Source: Prochlorococcus sp. AG-402-B05 (GTDB lineage Bacteria > Cyanobacteriota > Cyanobacteriia > PCC-6307 > Cyanobiaceae). From it: DNA of 64,000 bases. The DNA lies in NCBI GenBank assembly GCA_003279635.1, contig QCHK01000007.1, positions 1 through 64,000 of the forward strand, given 5' to 3'. The notes beneath the pieces were generated by a model that saw only the letters and a list, made by a program, of their open reading frames with translations, was not told the DNA's origin and did no database searches. The first letter of the stretch is position 1, and the number at the start of each line of letters is the position of its first letter. The position numbers were made by a program, and so were the translations under genes. Below are positions 54,125-63,373 of the stretch, piece by piece.

Positions 54125-55981
54125 TTATTGTCTTACGCCAGCCGCAACTTTAACTAACCTAACTATTCCTTTTTCTGAAGTTTTTTTCATTAATTCTAAA
54201 CCCATTCGATAGGTATCTTTAGTTGACAAGATTTTCGGTAATGTTCTAAAAAATATTTTTCTTTTAAAACCAGATTTCATATTTGACATTTTAAACATTT
54301 TCTTTATTGAAGACATATTGATAGCTCGTTTCTTTATTTTAGATGATTTTTCTATAGTTTTTGAACGAATTTTTGACGGTAATTTTTCATTTAATGTAAT
54401 TACAGTTTTCCACCCAATAGAGTCTATTTTTGAAGCTATGATATTTACTAATTCATTTCTAAGAACAATACCTTTTGTTGAAAATAAAAAATCAATTGTT
54501 TGATCTAAAATTTTTTCTCCATCTAGTTGTTTTTCTTTTGTAGCGCTTGTTAGAAGATCATCTAATCTTTCCAATTTAAGACTATCTTCATCAAAGAGCA
54601 TTTCTTTTAAACTATCTCTTAATTCTGGATTTTCGTCTTCCATCAGTCTTCTTGCGAAGTAAGGATATGCAGCTCCTAGTATTTTAAAATTAGGGTCAAC
54701 ACTTAGTGCTATTCCCTCTAAAGTAATTAAAGATCTAATTATTAGTGCATAATAAGGTGGTAATTTAAAAGGGAATTTATACATAATACCAGACATATCA
54801 TCTGTAACGGCTTTAAAGTCCATCTTGTTTACGCCAATTTTCAAAGCGCTAGTAAAAACACTTTCAAATGCAGGAGAAATGGGAGCTAAATCAACTTCTT
54901 CAGATAGAAATCCTAACTGTACAAAATCATTAGAAAGTTTATCAAATCTCCTGTTGACAAGATGAACAACAGCTCTAATTAATCCAACCCTAGATTGTTG
55001 TGTAATATCACTCATCATACCAAAATCTAAATAACATAATCGTCCATCTTCCATGGCTAAGATATTTCCTGGATGTGGATCGGCGTGAAAAAAACCGTGT
55101 TCGATAAGTTGCTGAAGACTACAACTTACTCCAATTTCAACCATTTCATTTGGATCAATTCCTAAATTTTTAACAGCCTCTATATTTGTTAATTTTGTTC
55201 CATCTATCCATTCCATTGTAAGTACTCTTCTGCTTGTAGCCTTTCTATAAATTTTTGGAACCGCAATTTTGTCATTTCCGCTATGGAGATTTTTAAACTT
55301 TTCTGCATTGTTTGCTTCATTAACATAATCCATTTCTTCAAAAATTCTCTTACCTAGTTCATCTATTAATGCAACAAGGTCACTTCTAATAATCCCAATA
55401 TTGTTTTTAAACCATATTGCTATATTTCTTACTATGTATAAATCTAAAGTGATTTGTTCTCTTAATCCTGGTCTTTGAATTTTAACAGCAACTTTTTCCC
55501 CACTCTTGAGTTTTGCCTTATGTACTTGTCCTAAAGATGCTGCTGAAATAGGTTCTTTGTCTATCTCTTGAAATATGTTCTCTATTTTATCCTCTAAATC
55601 TTTTTCAATACAGGCCATTGCAAGCTCACTTTCAAATCCTGGCAGCTGATCTTGAAGTTGTGCTAATTCTTCTAAAACCTTTGGTGGAACAATATCTGGC
55701 CTGGTTGATAGCGCTTGTCCAGCTTTTATGAATGCTGGTCCTAAATCCACAAGAAGTTTTGTAAATTCCTTGGCTCTAAAAGTTTTTCTCTCATCTTTTT
55801 CTAAGGAGCCAATTAACTTTTCCCATCCAACGCCAACTAAAAATAATCCAATTGGTAAAAGCGTCTGCCATAGTCTTCGAAGTAGACGAATTGGATTTTT
55901 TTTGTAGATTGAGTCAATAGCAGCTGGGTCATACGAAAGTAGACCTGAGGCTTCAATGAAATCGCTTAATTCCTCGGCCAT
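54125..55981 (-). CDS. ABC1/UbiB (ADCK-like) atypical kinase
   Basis: 618 residues. The KxGQ-type motif (FIKAGQALSTRPDIVPPKVL) and the Ala-rich loop (ISAASLGQVHKAKLKSGEKVAVKIQRPG) are hallmarks, followed by the catalytic HADPHPGNILAMED and DFGMM. Members regulate isoprenoid quinone or tocopherol/plastoquinone metabolism and, in plants, plastoglobule functions. A long, basic C-terminal extension is predicted to be helical. Divergent from recN, 75 bp apart. Confidence 0.9.
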   Translation of the reverse strand: MAEELSDFIEASGLLSYDPAAIDSIYKKNPIRLLRRLWQTLLPIGLFLVGVGWEKLIGSLEKDERKTFRAKEFTKLLVDLGPAFIKAGQALSTRPDIVPPKVLEELAQLQDQLPGFESELAMACIEKDLEDKIENIFQEIDKEPISAASLGQVHKAKLKSGEKVAVKIQRPGLREQITLDLYIVRNIAIWFKNNIGIIRSDLVALIDELGKRIFEEMDYVNEANNAEKFKNLHSGNDKIAVPKIYRKATSRRVLTMEWIDGTKLTNIEAVKNLGIDPNEMVEIGVSCSLQQLIEHGFFHADPHPGNILAMEDGRLCYLDFGMMSDITQQSRVGLIRAVVHLVNRRFDKLSNDFVQLGFLSEEVDLAPISPAFESVFTSALKIGVNKMDFKAVTDDMSGIMYKFPFKLPPYYALIIRSLITLEGIALSVDPNFKILGAAYPYFARRLMEDENPELRDSLKEMLFDEDSLKLERLDDLLTSATKEKQLDGEKILDQTIDFLFSTKGIVLRNELVNIIASKIDSIGWKTVITLNEKLPSKIRSKTIEKSSKIKKRAINMSSIKKMFKMSNMKSGFKRKIFFRTLPKILSTKDTYRMGLELMKKTSEKGIVRLVKVAAGVRQ

Positions 55982-56056
55982 TTTAGTATGGCAATGTTCT
56001 AAGTCCCTTCTAATCCATTTTACGCTTGCTTTGTGCCTTTTTGGTTGCTTTGAGTT

Positions 56057-57742
56057 ATGCTAAACAGTCTTTATTTTAAAAATATAGCTTTATTTGGTAA
56101 CTTAGAGATTGATTTTGATAAGGGATTTACTGCTTTTACGGGGGAAACTGGCTCAGGTAAATCAATATTTATTGAAACGTTAAATGCTTTATTAGCTAAT
56201 AAAAAAACTTTTCTAGATAATCGATTGGTCGCCGAAGGGTCTTCTTTTTCATCAATTGAAGGGGTTTTTTCTGTACAGAAAAACACAAAAGACTGGCTAA
56301 CAAATCAAGAATTTGGTGTTGATGAAGAATTAATTGTTACAAGGGAATGGCGTTTAAAAGAAAATAAATATAAATCTAGATTTAGAATTAATGGTGTATT
56401 AGTTAACAGAGACCAAATATCTGAATTGAGATCACTTTTGTTTGATTTTACTTTACAAGGTGATACATATATCTTAAATGATTCATTGCATCAATTAAGC
56501 CTATTGGATTCTTTAGGTTTAAAGAAAATTAAGGAATCGATTACCAAAGTAAAGCAAGATTGGAATATATGGAATGACTCTAATTTTAGACTAGAGCAAG
56601 CGCGAGTTAGAATTAATGATTACAAAAAAGAGTTTGAGGAAATGGAATATATATATCAAGACTTAGATAAATTAGAATTAGAAGATCCAAACGAACAAGT
56701 CAAGTTAGAAATTGATCAGAATCGTTTATCAAATCTTCTAAGATTAAAAGAAGGAGTCAAATCATTATTAATTCGTTTAAGTGAAAGCTTAGATGAGTAT
56801 CCATCCATTTTAGACCATGCTAATTTTTGTATTAACGAATTAAAAAGCTTGTCTCAAATTGATTCTTCTTTAGAACCTATTTTTGAGAGTTTTTATATGA
56901 TAACTAATAATCTTAATGACTTAATTTATCAAATTAATGATTACGAAAAAACTTTAGATATTGATCCATCTTTTTTAAATGATTTGCAAGTTAGATTATC
57001 TACTCTTAAATTCTATCAAAAAAAATATCAAAGAAATATACCAGATCTCATGCGGTATAAAAATGAATTAAACAATTCTTTGTCTCTGCAGGATAGTTCT
57101 ACTAACGTTAATGAGCTTTCTTCTGTTGAAAACAAAAAAAGAACTATAAGAGACAAGTCTAATAAAGATTTATCAAGTATAAGAAAAATTATTGCTTCAA
57201 AACTTGAAGAAAAATTGATTATGAGTTTAAAAAAATTGGGTATACCTAATGTTCGTTTTAAGGTCATATTTGAAGAATGTGAACCAACAATTAATGGAAT
57301 TGATAAAGTTAAATTTATGTTTTCAGCAAATCCGGGTATACCTTTAGCACCTCTTTCAGAAACAGCCTCTGGTGGAGAGAAATCTAGAGTTCTTCTTGCA
57401 ATAAAGGCAATATTTTCTACATTTGAAGATTGTAATTTATTGATTTTCGATGAAATTGATTCAGGCGTTAGTGGATCAATTAGTAGTTACGTAGCAAATT
57501 TGCTGAGTGAATTGTCAAAGCATCGGCAGGTTTTTTGCGTGACTCATCAACCTTTAATTGCAGCATTTGCTGATAATCATTTCGCTTTTAAAAAGAGTGT
57601 TACTGCTGGCCACACAAAGTCTATTGTTACTAATTTAAAGGAAATCCCAGATAGACAAAGAGAATTGGCTTTATTGGCGGGGGGTGAAATTGTAGAAGCT
57701 AATGCTTATGCGGCGAGCTTGCTGGAACATAAGGCTGCATGA
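56057..57742 (+). CDS. recN: DNA repair protein RecN
   Basis: 561 residues. RecN is an SMC-like ATPase for double-strand break repair. Walker A is in AFTGETGSGKSIFIE, the ABC signature in ASGGEKSRVLLAIK and Walker B in LLIFDEIDSGVSG, with a coiled-coil middle (about 165-345). Domain order and length are normal. It precedes uvrA on the same strand with a 44-bp gap, so the two repair genes may be co-transcribed. Confidence 0.95.
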   Translation: MLNSLYFKNIALFGNLEIDFDKGFTAFTGETGSGKSIFIETLNALLANKKTFLDNRLVAEGSSFSSIEGVFSVQKNTKDWLTNQEFGVDEELIVTREWRLKENKYKSRFRINGVLVNRDQISELRSLLFDFTLQGDTYILNDSLHQLSLLDSLGLKKIKESITKVKQDWNIWNDSNFRLEQARVRINDYKKEFEEMEYIYQDLDKLELEDPNEQVKLEIDQNRLSNLLRLKEGVKSLLIRLSESLDEYPSILDHANFCINELKSLSQIDSSLEPIFESFYMITNNLNDLIYQINDYEKTLDIDPSFLNDLQVRLSTLKFYQKKYQRNIPDLMRYKNELNNSLSLQDSSTNVNELSSVENKKRTIRDKSNKDLSSIRKIIASKLEEKLIMSLKKLGIPNVRFKVIFEECEPTINGIDKVKFMFSANPGIPLAPLSETASGGEKSRVLLAIKAIFSTFEDCNLLIFDEIDSGVSGSISSYVANLLSELSKHRQVFCVTHQPLIAAFADNHFAFKKSVTAGHTKSIVTNLKEIPDRQRELALLAGGEIVEANAYAASLLEHKAA

Positions 57743-57786
57743 CGAGCATATTTTTTTATACAATTAACTATTAATGTGTTTCCCTA

Positions 57787-60729
57787 ATGGGAAGTTCGAA
57801 ATCTAGTTCAAAAAAAAATAAATTAAATATTGCTTCTTCTAGTGAAGATGTCATAACTATTCGTGGTGCGAGACAACACAATTTAAAAAACGTTGATTTA
57901 TCTATTCCAAGAAATCAATTGGTCGTTTTTACAGGTGTTAGTGGAAGTGGTAAAAGTTCTTTAGCTTTTGATACTATTTTTGCTGAAGGACAAAGAAGAT
58001 ATGTTGAGAGTTTGTCTGCTTATGCAAGGCAATTCCTAGGTCAGGTTGATAAACCAGATGTTGATTCAATTGAAGGTTTATCGCCAGCAATTTCCATTGA
58101 TCAAAAATCAACAAGTCATAATCCTCGTTCAACAGTTGGAACGGTTACGGAGATACAAGATTATTTTCGTCTGCTTTTTGGAAGAGCTGGTGAACCTCAT
58201 TGCCCTGAGTGCTCTAGGCCAATTAAGCCCCAAAGTATAGATGAGATGGTTGATCAAATTAAGACTCTTCCAGAAGGAACTAGATATCAATTACTTGCAC
58301 CAGTTGTCAGGGGTAAAAAAGGAACACATTCGAAACTATTATCTGGACTTGCTGCAGAAGGGTTTGTTCGAGTAAGAATTAATAAAGAAGTTAGGGAGTT
58401 GGCAGATAATATTGAATTAGATAAAAATCAACTTCATTCTATTGAGGTAGTGGTCGACAGATTGATTGCGAGAGAGGGTATTGAAGAGAGATTAACTGAT
58501 TCATTAAGCACTGCTTTGAAAAGAGGAGATGGTTTAGCAATCGTCGAAGCAGTCCCTAAAAAGAACGAAGAACTTCCTAAAGGTATTGAAAGAGAAAGAT
58601 TATTTTCTGAGAATTTTGCTTGTCCAGTTCATGGGGCGGTGATTGAGGAATTATCTCCAAGATTATTTTCATTTAACAGTCCATATGGAGCTTGTCCTGA
58701 TTGTCATGGTTTAGGTCATTTAAAAAAATTTACTTGTGAGAGAGTTGTACCTGATCCATCGTTACCGGTTTATGCTGCTGTTGCACCATGGAGTGATAAA
58801 GATAATTCATATTATTTTTCATTATTATTTTCAGTTGGCGAGGCATTTGGTTTTGAAATAAAAACTCCTTGGAAAGATTTAAAAGAGGAGCAAAAAAATA
58901 TTTTGTTAAATGGTAGTAAAGAACCTATTTTAATAAAAGTAGATAGTAGATATAAGCAAGATTCTGGATTTAAAAGACCTTTTGAAGGTATTTTACCTAT
59001 TTTGGAAAGGCAGTTACAGGATGCAAATGGAGAAGCTGTTCGCCAAAAGTTAGAGAAATACCTTGAATTAGTTCCTTGTGCAAGCTGTCATGGAAAGAGG
59101 TTACGTCCTGAAGCGCTCGCTGTGAAACTTGGACCTTTTGCTATAACTGACCTCACTTCATCAAGTGTTTCTACCACACTTGAAAATGTTGAAGAATTAA
59201 TGGGTTTAGAAACAACTAATAATTCAAAGCAATTACTTTCTAATAAACAAAAGAAGATTGGGGAATTAGTCCTCAAAGAAATTCGATTACGGCTTCAATT
59301 TCTGTTGGATGTTGGACTTGATTATTTAACTTTAGATAGGCCAGCAATGACTCTATCTGGAGGGGAAGCTCAAAGAATACGACTTGCTACGCAAATAGGT
59401 GCTGGTTTAACAGGAGTTCTTTATGTGTTAGATGAACCTAGTATTGGACTACATCAAAGAGATAATGATCGATTATTGTCTACATTAAAAAAGCTACGTG
59501 ATCTAGGTAATACTTTGGTTGTTGTTGAACATGATGAAGATACTATAAGAGCAGCTGACTATTTGGTAGATATAGGACCCGGTGCAGGAGTGCATGGAGG
59601 TGAAATTATTGCTCAAGGAACTCTAGATAGTTTGTTAACAGCAAAAAAATCATTGACTGGTGCTTATCTTAGCGGACGCTCATCTATTCCTACTCCTACT
59701 AGTAGGAGAGATTCTGTACAAAGAAAATTGCGTTTGATTGATTGTAATAAAAATAATTTAAAAAATGTTTCAGTTGATTTTCCATTAGGCAGATTGGTTG
59801 CTGTCACTGGAGTAAGTGGAAGTGGTAAAAGTACTCTTATAAATGAATTACTTCATCCTGCTTTAAATCACTCTCTAGGCTTGAAAGTTCCTTTTCCAAA
59901 AGGCTTAAAAGAACTTAAAGGTATTAAATCTATTGATAAAGTCATTGTTATTGACCAATCTCCAATTGGTAGAACCCCAAGATCTAATACTGCTACTTAC
60001 ACAGGTGCATTTGATCCTATACGCCAACTTTTTGCTACCTCTGTTGAAGCAAAAGCGAGAGGTTATCAAGCAGGTCAATTTAGTTTTAACGTTAAAGGTG
60101 GAAGATGCGAAGCTTGTCGTGGTCAAGGTGTAAATGTAATTGAAATGAATTTTCTTCCTGATGTTTATGTTCAATGTGATGTATGTAAAGGAGCTCGATT
60201 TAATCGAGAGACATTACAAGTCAAATATAAAAATTATTCTATTTCCGATGTATTAGAAATGACTGTCGAGCAAGCTGTCGATGTTTTTTCTGCAATACCT
60301 CAAGCCGCAGATCGATTAAGGACGCTTCTTGATGTTGGGCTTGGATACATTAAACTTGGTCAACCTGCTCCAACACTGTCTGGAGGAGAAGCTCAAAGAG
60401 TAAAACTTGCCACTGAGTTGTCTAGAAGAGCCACTGGTAAAACTCTTTATTTAATTGATGAGCCCACAACTGGTTTAAGTTTTTATGATGTTCATAAATT
60501 AATGGATGTTATTCAGAGATTGGTAGATAAAGGGAATTCAATTCTTGTTATCGAGCATAATTTAGATGTTATTCGGTGTTCAGATTGGATTATTGATATG
60601 GGACCTGAAGGAGGTAATCGAGGAGGCGAAATTATTGCTATGGGAACTCCTGAAGAAGTGGCAACAAATAAAAATAGTCATACAGGTCATTATTTAAAAA
60701 AAATTTTAGAAACGCACTCTTCTAGATAA
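57787..60729 (+). CDS. uvrA: Excinuclease ABC subunit A
   Basis: 980 residues. UvrA is the damage-recognition ATPase of nucleotide excision repair. It contains two ABC ATPase cassettes (first P-loop GVSGSGKSSLAFD at about 52, second GVSGSGKSTLINELL), zinc fingers (CPECSRPIKP, CPDCHGLG, CEACRGQG ... CDVCKGARF) and LSGGEAQRIRLA and LSGGEAQRVKLA signatures. It carries the C-terminal LYLIDEPTTGL. UV repair is important in surface waters. Confidence 0.97.
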   Translation: MGSSKSSSKKNKLNIASSSEDVITIRGARQHNLKNVDLSIPRNQLVVFTGVSGSGKSSLAFDTIFAEGQRRYVESLSAYARQFLGQVDKPDVDSIEGLSPAISIDQKSTSHNPRSTVGTVTEIQDYFRLLFGRAGEPHCPECSRPIKPQSIDEMVDQIKTLPEGTRYQLLAPVVRGKKGTHSKLLSGLAAEGFVRVRINKEVRELADNIELDKNQLHSIEVVVDRLIAREGIEERLTDSLSTALKRGDGLAIVEAVPKKNEELPKGIERERLFSENFACPVHGAVIEELSPRLFSFNSPYGACPDCHGLGHLKKFTCERVVPDPSLPVYAAVAPWSDKDNSYYFSLLFSVGEAFGFEIKTPWKDLKEEQKNILLNGSKEPILIKVDSRYKQDSGFKRPFEGILPILERQLQDANGEAVRQKLEKYLELVPCASCHGKRLRPEALAVKLGPFAITDLTSSSVSTTLENVEELMGLETTNNSKQLLSNKQKKIGELVLKEIRLRLQFLLDVGLDYLTLDRPAMTLSGGEAQRIRLATQIGAGLTGVLYVLDEPSIGLHQRDNDRLLSTLKKLRDLGNTLVVVEHDEDTIRAADYLVDIGPGAGVHGGEIIAQGTLDSLLTAKKSLTGAYLSGRSSIPTPTSRRDSVQRKLRLIDCNKNNLKNVSVDFPLGRLVAVTGVSGSGKSTLINELLHPALNHSLGLKVPFPKGLKELKGIKSIDKVIVIDQSPIGRTPRSNTATYTGAFDPIRQLFATSVEAKARGYQAGQFSFNVKGGRCEACRGQGVNVIEMNFLPDVYVQCDVCKGARFNRETLQVKYKNYSISDVLEMTVEQAVDVFSAIPQAADRLRTLLDVGLGYIKLGQPAPTLSGGEAQRVKLATELSRRATGKTLYLIDEPTTGLSFYDVHKLMDVIQRLVDKGNSILVIEHNLDVIRCSDWIIDMGPEGGNRGGEIIAMGTPEEVATNKNSHTGHYLKKILETHSSR

Positions 60730-60923
60730 TTTTTATTTTTGTATATATTCCTTAATCTTTAAGATTTGTTTTGTGTGCTTACGATTTGTAAAACTCTAAA
60801 TATCAAGTGATAGAAAGAATCTTAAAAAATTTGATTACTAAAATAATAATTTCTATGTTTTCTTTAGATTTACAAAGCAATAAATCAGTTAAGTATCCAC
60901 AATCTCTTTACTAAGGGTTTTGC
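60730..60923. other. Intergenic spacer before sucrose-phosphate synthase
   Basis: 194 AT-rich bp with no hairpin or repeat that I can support. The promoter of the sucrose gene, whose expression is expected to respond to salt or nitrogen, should be here. Confidence 0.5.
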
Positions 60924-63053
60924 TTGGGCTTAAGACTTTTACACTTAAATTTGCATGGTCTAATCCGTTCACATGATCTTGAGTTGGGTAGAGACTCAGA
61001 TACTGGAGGGCAAACTTTATATGTTTTAGAATTAGTAAAAGGACTTGCAGCAAGACCAGAAGTTGAAAAAGTCGAACTAATAACAAGATTAATTATTGAT
61101 AGGAGAGTATCTGCTGATTATTCAAATCCTGTTGAAAAGATATCAAGTAGTGCGGAAATTATTCGATTGCCTTTTGGTCCTAAGCGTTATGTGAGGAAGG
61201 AGTTGTTATGGCCTTACTTAGATGATTTAGCTGATCGCATAGTTCAAAGATTGCAGAAAGAAAATAAATTTCCTGATTGGATTCATGCCCATTATGCCGA
61301 TGCTGGTTATGTAGGAGCATTGGTTAGTCGAAGATTAGGATTACCATTCGTTTTTACTGGCCATTCATTGGGCCGTGAAAAACTGAGAAGATTATTGGCT
61401 GCTGGAATTGATCATGATCAGATAGAGCAAACTTATTCAATTAGCAAAAGAATTGATGCAGAGGAATTAGCTTTAGCACATGCAAATTTACTTGTCACAA
61501 GCACTAAGAACGAATCTGATGAGCAGTACGCTCGCTATGGTCGATTTAGTTCAAAAAACGTAGAAATAATTCCACCTGGTGTTGATTTAAATCGCTTTCA
61601 TTCAGTAGATATTAATTCAAAGGATGAGGAAAAAGAATTAAACAAACTTTTTAACCCTTTTTTGAGAGATTTAAATCTTCCACCACTTTTAGCTATATCA
61701 AGAGCAGTAAGGAGAAAAAATATTCCCGCGTTAATTGAGACTTTTGGACGTTCGTCAATTTTGCAGCAAAGACATAATCTTATTTTAATTTTAGGTTGTC
61801 GTGAAGATTCTCGTCAGCTTGAGAAACAGCAAAGAGAAGTATTTCAGCAAGTTTTTGAATTGGTTGATAAATATAATTTATATGGAAAAGTTGCTTTTCC
61901 AAAACAACATAAAAGAGAGCAAATCCCATCAATTTATCGTTGGGCAGCAAATAAAAGGGGACTATTTGTTAATCCCGCTTTAACTGAGCCATTTGGATTG
62001 ACATTACTTGAAGCAGCTGCGAGTGGTTTGCCTATGGTAACTACTGATGATGGCGGCCCAAGGGATATTATTGCTCGTTGTGAAAATGGTCTACTTGTAG
62101 ATGTAACTGATTTAGAAGCGTTTAGAGATGCTTTAGAGACAGCTGGTTCAAGCTTTTCTTTATGGAAAAGTTGGAGCAACAATGGAGTTGAGGGAGTAAG
62201 CAGGCATTTTAGTTGGGATGCTCATGTTTGTAATTACATTGCATTGATGCAGAAGCGTCTGAAATTTCTTGCACCTCGACACTGGACACTTGGAAATATT
62301 AAAGAAACCACTCCTATCGGTGAAAAAATAATATTTCTTGATTTAGATAATTACCTTGAGCGATCAAAATCCTTATCAAAATTGAGAAATAAGTTAGAGA
62401 ATAATTCATTTAATACTGCTGATATCCAATTGGGAATTTTAACTGGAAGATCTATTAAAGCTGCTCGCTTTAGATATGCAGAAACGCAGCTACCCAAACC
62501 TTCTGTATGGATATGTCAAGCTGGTACTGAAATTTATTATTCTGATGAAAATAAATCAGATATCTTTTGGCAAGATTCAATGACTGTTGATTGGAATCGT
62601 AAAGATATAGAAAAGGTTTTGTTTGATTTAAAAGATTACTTAGAGCTTCAATCATCTGAACATCAAGCTCCTTATAAGGTTAGTTATTTACTAAAACAAC
62701 CTAGTGATGCAATTTTATCTTTGGTACGAAAAAGAATTAGGCAATCCGGACTTGCTGCTTCTCCTCATTTAAAATGTCATTGGTACTTAGATGTTGTGCC
62801 TTTGCGAGCATCACGAGCAGAAGCTATTAGATACTTGATTTTACGTTGGGGTTTATCTTTAGAAAAAGTTCTTATAGTAGCAAGTCAGCAAGGAGATGCT
62901 GAGTTGATAAGGGGATTAACTACAAGTATTATTCCTCTTGATCATGATGTGTCATTAGATGGATTCAAATCTCAACAAAGAGTTTTCTTTTCTGAGGCTG
63001 AAGATGGTGTTTTAGATGGTTTAAAGCATTTTCGATTTTTTAAAACTCATTAA
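60924..63053 (+). CDS. sps: Sucrose-phosphate synthase (glucosyltransferase plus HAD-like domain)
   Basis: 709 residues from a TTG codon (LLHLNLHGLIRSHDLELGRDSDTGGQTLYVLEL follows). The GT-B glycosyltransferase family 4 domain fills about 1-455, with RRKNIPALIETFGRS and the nucleotide-sugar motif EPFGLTLLEAAASGLP. A C-terminal HAD-like domain (about 468-709) resembles sucrose-phosphate phosphatase; its first motif reads DLDNY (Asp473, Asp475) where the active family has DLDNT. It should make sucrose-6-phosphate, the precursor of the compatible solute sucrose. Whether the second domain is active cannot be told from the sequence. Confidence 0.9.
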   Translation: MGLRLLHLNLHGLIRSHDLELGRDSDTGGQTLYVLELVKGLAARPEVEKVELITRLIIDRRVSADYSNPVEKISSSAEIIRLPFGPKRYVRKELLWPYLDDLADRIVQRLQKENKFPDWIHAHYADAGYVGALVSRRLGLPFVFTGHSLGREKLRRLLAAGIDHDQIEQTYSISKRIDAEELALAHANLLVTSTKNESDEQYARYGRFSSKNVEIIPPGVDLNRFHSVDINSKDEEKELNKLFNPFLRDLNLPPLLAISRAVRRKNIPALIETFGRSSILQQRHNLILILGCREDSRQLEKQQREVFQQVFELVDKYNLYGKVAFPKQHKREQIPSIYRWAANKRGLFVNPALTEPFGLTLLEAAASGLPMVTTDDGGPRDIIARCENGLLVDVTDLEAFRDALETAGSSFSLWKSWSNNGVEGVSRHFSWDAHVCNYIALMQKRLKFLAPRHWTLGNIKETTPIGEKIIFLDLDNYLERSKSLSKLRNKLENNSFNTADIQLGILTGRSIKAARFRYAETQLPKPSVWICQAGTEIYYSDENKSDIFWQDSMTVDWNRKDIEKVLFDLKDYLELQSSEHQAPYKVSYLLKQPSDAILSLVRKRIRQSGLAASPHLKCHWYLDVVPLRASRAEAIRYLILRWGLSLEKVLIVASQQGDAELIRGLTTSIIPLDHDVSLDGFKSQQRVFFSEAEDGVLDGLKHFRFFKTH

Positions 63054-63104
63054 TTATTCTATTGGCATGGTTTGTAAGTATTTATATTTTGAAAGAAGTA
63101 GATT

Positions 63105-63356
63105 TTATTCTATTTTTTCTTCAAGTATCATTGTAAGTTGTTGATATGGTGCCTCCTCACTAACAAACCCCCAATCATTAAAAACTTTTGAATCGATATG
63201 GGTGATTATTTGCCGTTTATTTCTTTTTTCTACTTTAAAACCTTCTGCTGACATTTTTCTCATAAGTCTTGCAGATTCTTCAAATCGAGCGGCCATAGAA
63301 TCTAATGTTTCACAGTCTTTAGTTAGTCCTTCTTCTTTCCAAGTAAAATAGGTCAT
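63105..63356 (-). CDS. Small conserved cyanobacterial protein, 83 aa
   Basis: MTYFTWKEEGLTKDCETLDSMAARFEESARLMRKM is a helical, charged segment, followed by beta-like EGFKVEKRNKRQIITHIDSKVFNDWGFVSEE. There is no signal peptide or membrane segment. I recognise it as a short family of picocyanobacteria without function. It is 17 bp downstream of mraY on the same strand and may be co-transcribed with it. Convergent with sps, 51 bp between stops. Confidence 0.7.
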   Translation of the reverse strand: MTYFTWKEEGLTKDCETLDSMAARFEESARLMRKMSAEGFKVEKRNKRQIITHIDSKVFNDWGFVSEEAPYQQLTMILEEKIE

Positions 63357-63373
63357 CTTTTCAATTTAAAGAG

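Noticed and set aside
59905-60174. 89-codon ORF antisense to uvrA
   Set aside because: It sits on a conserved part of uvrA; shadow frame.
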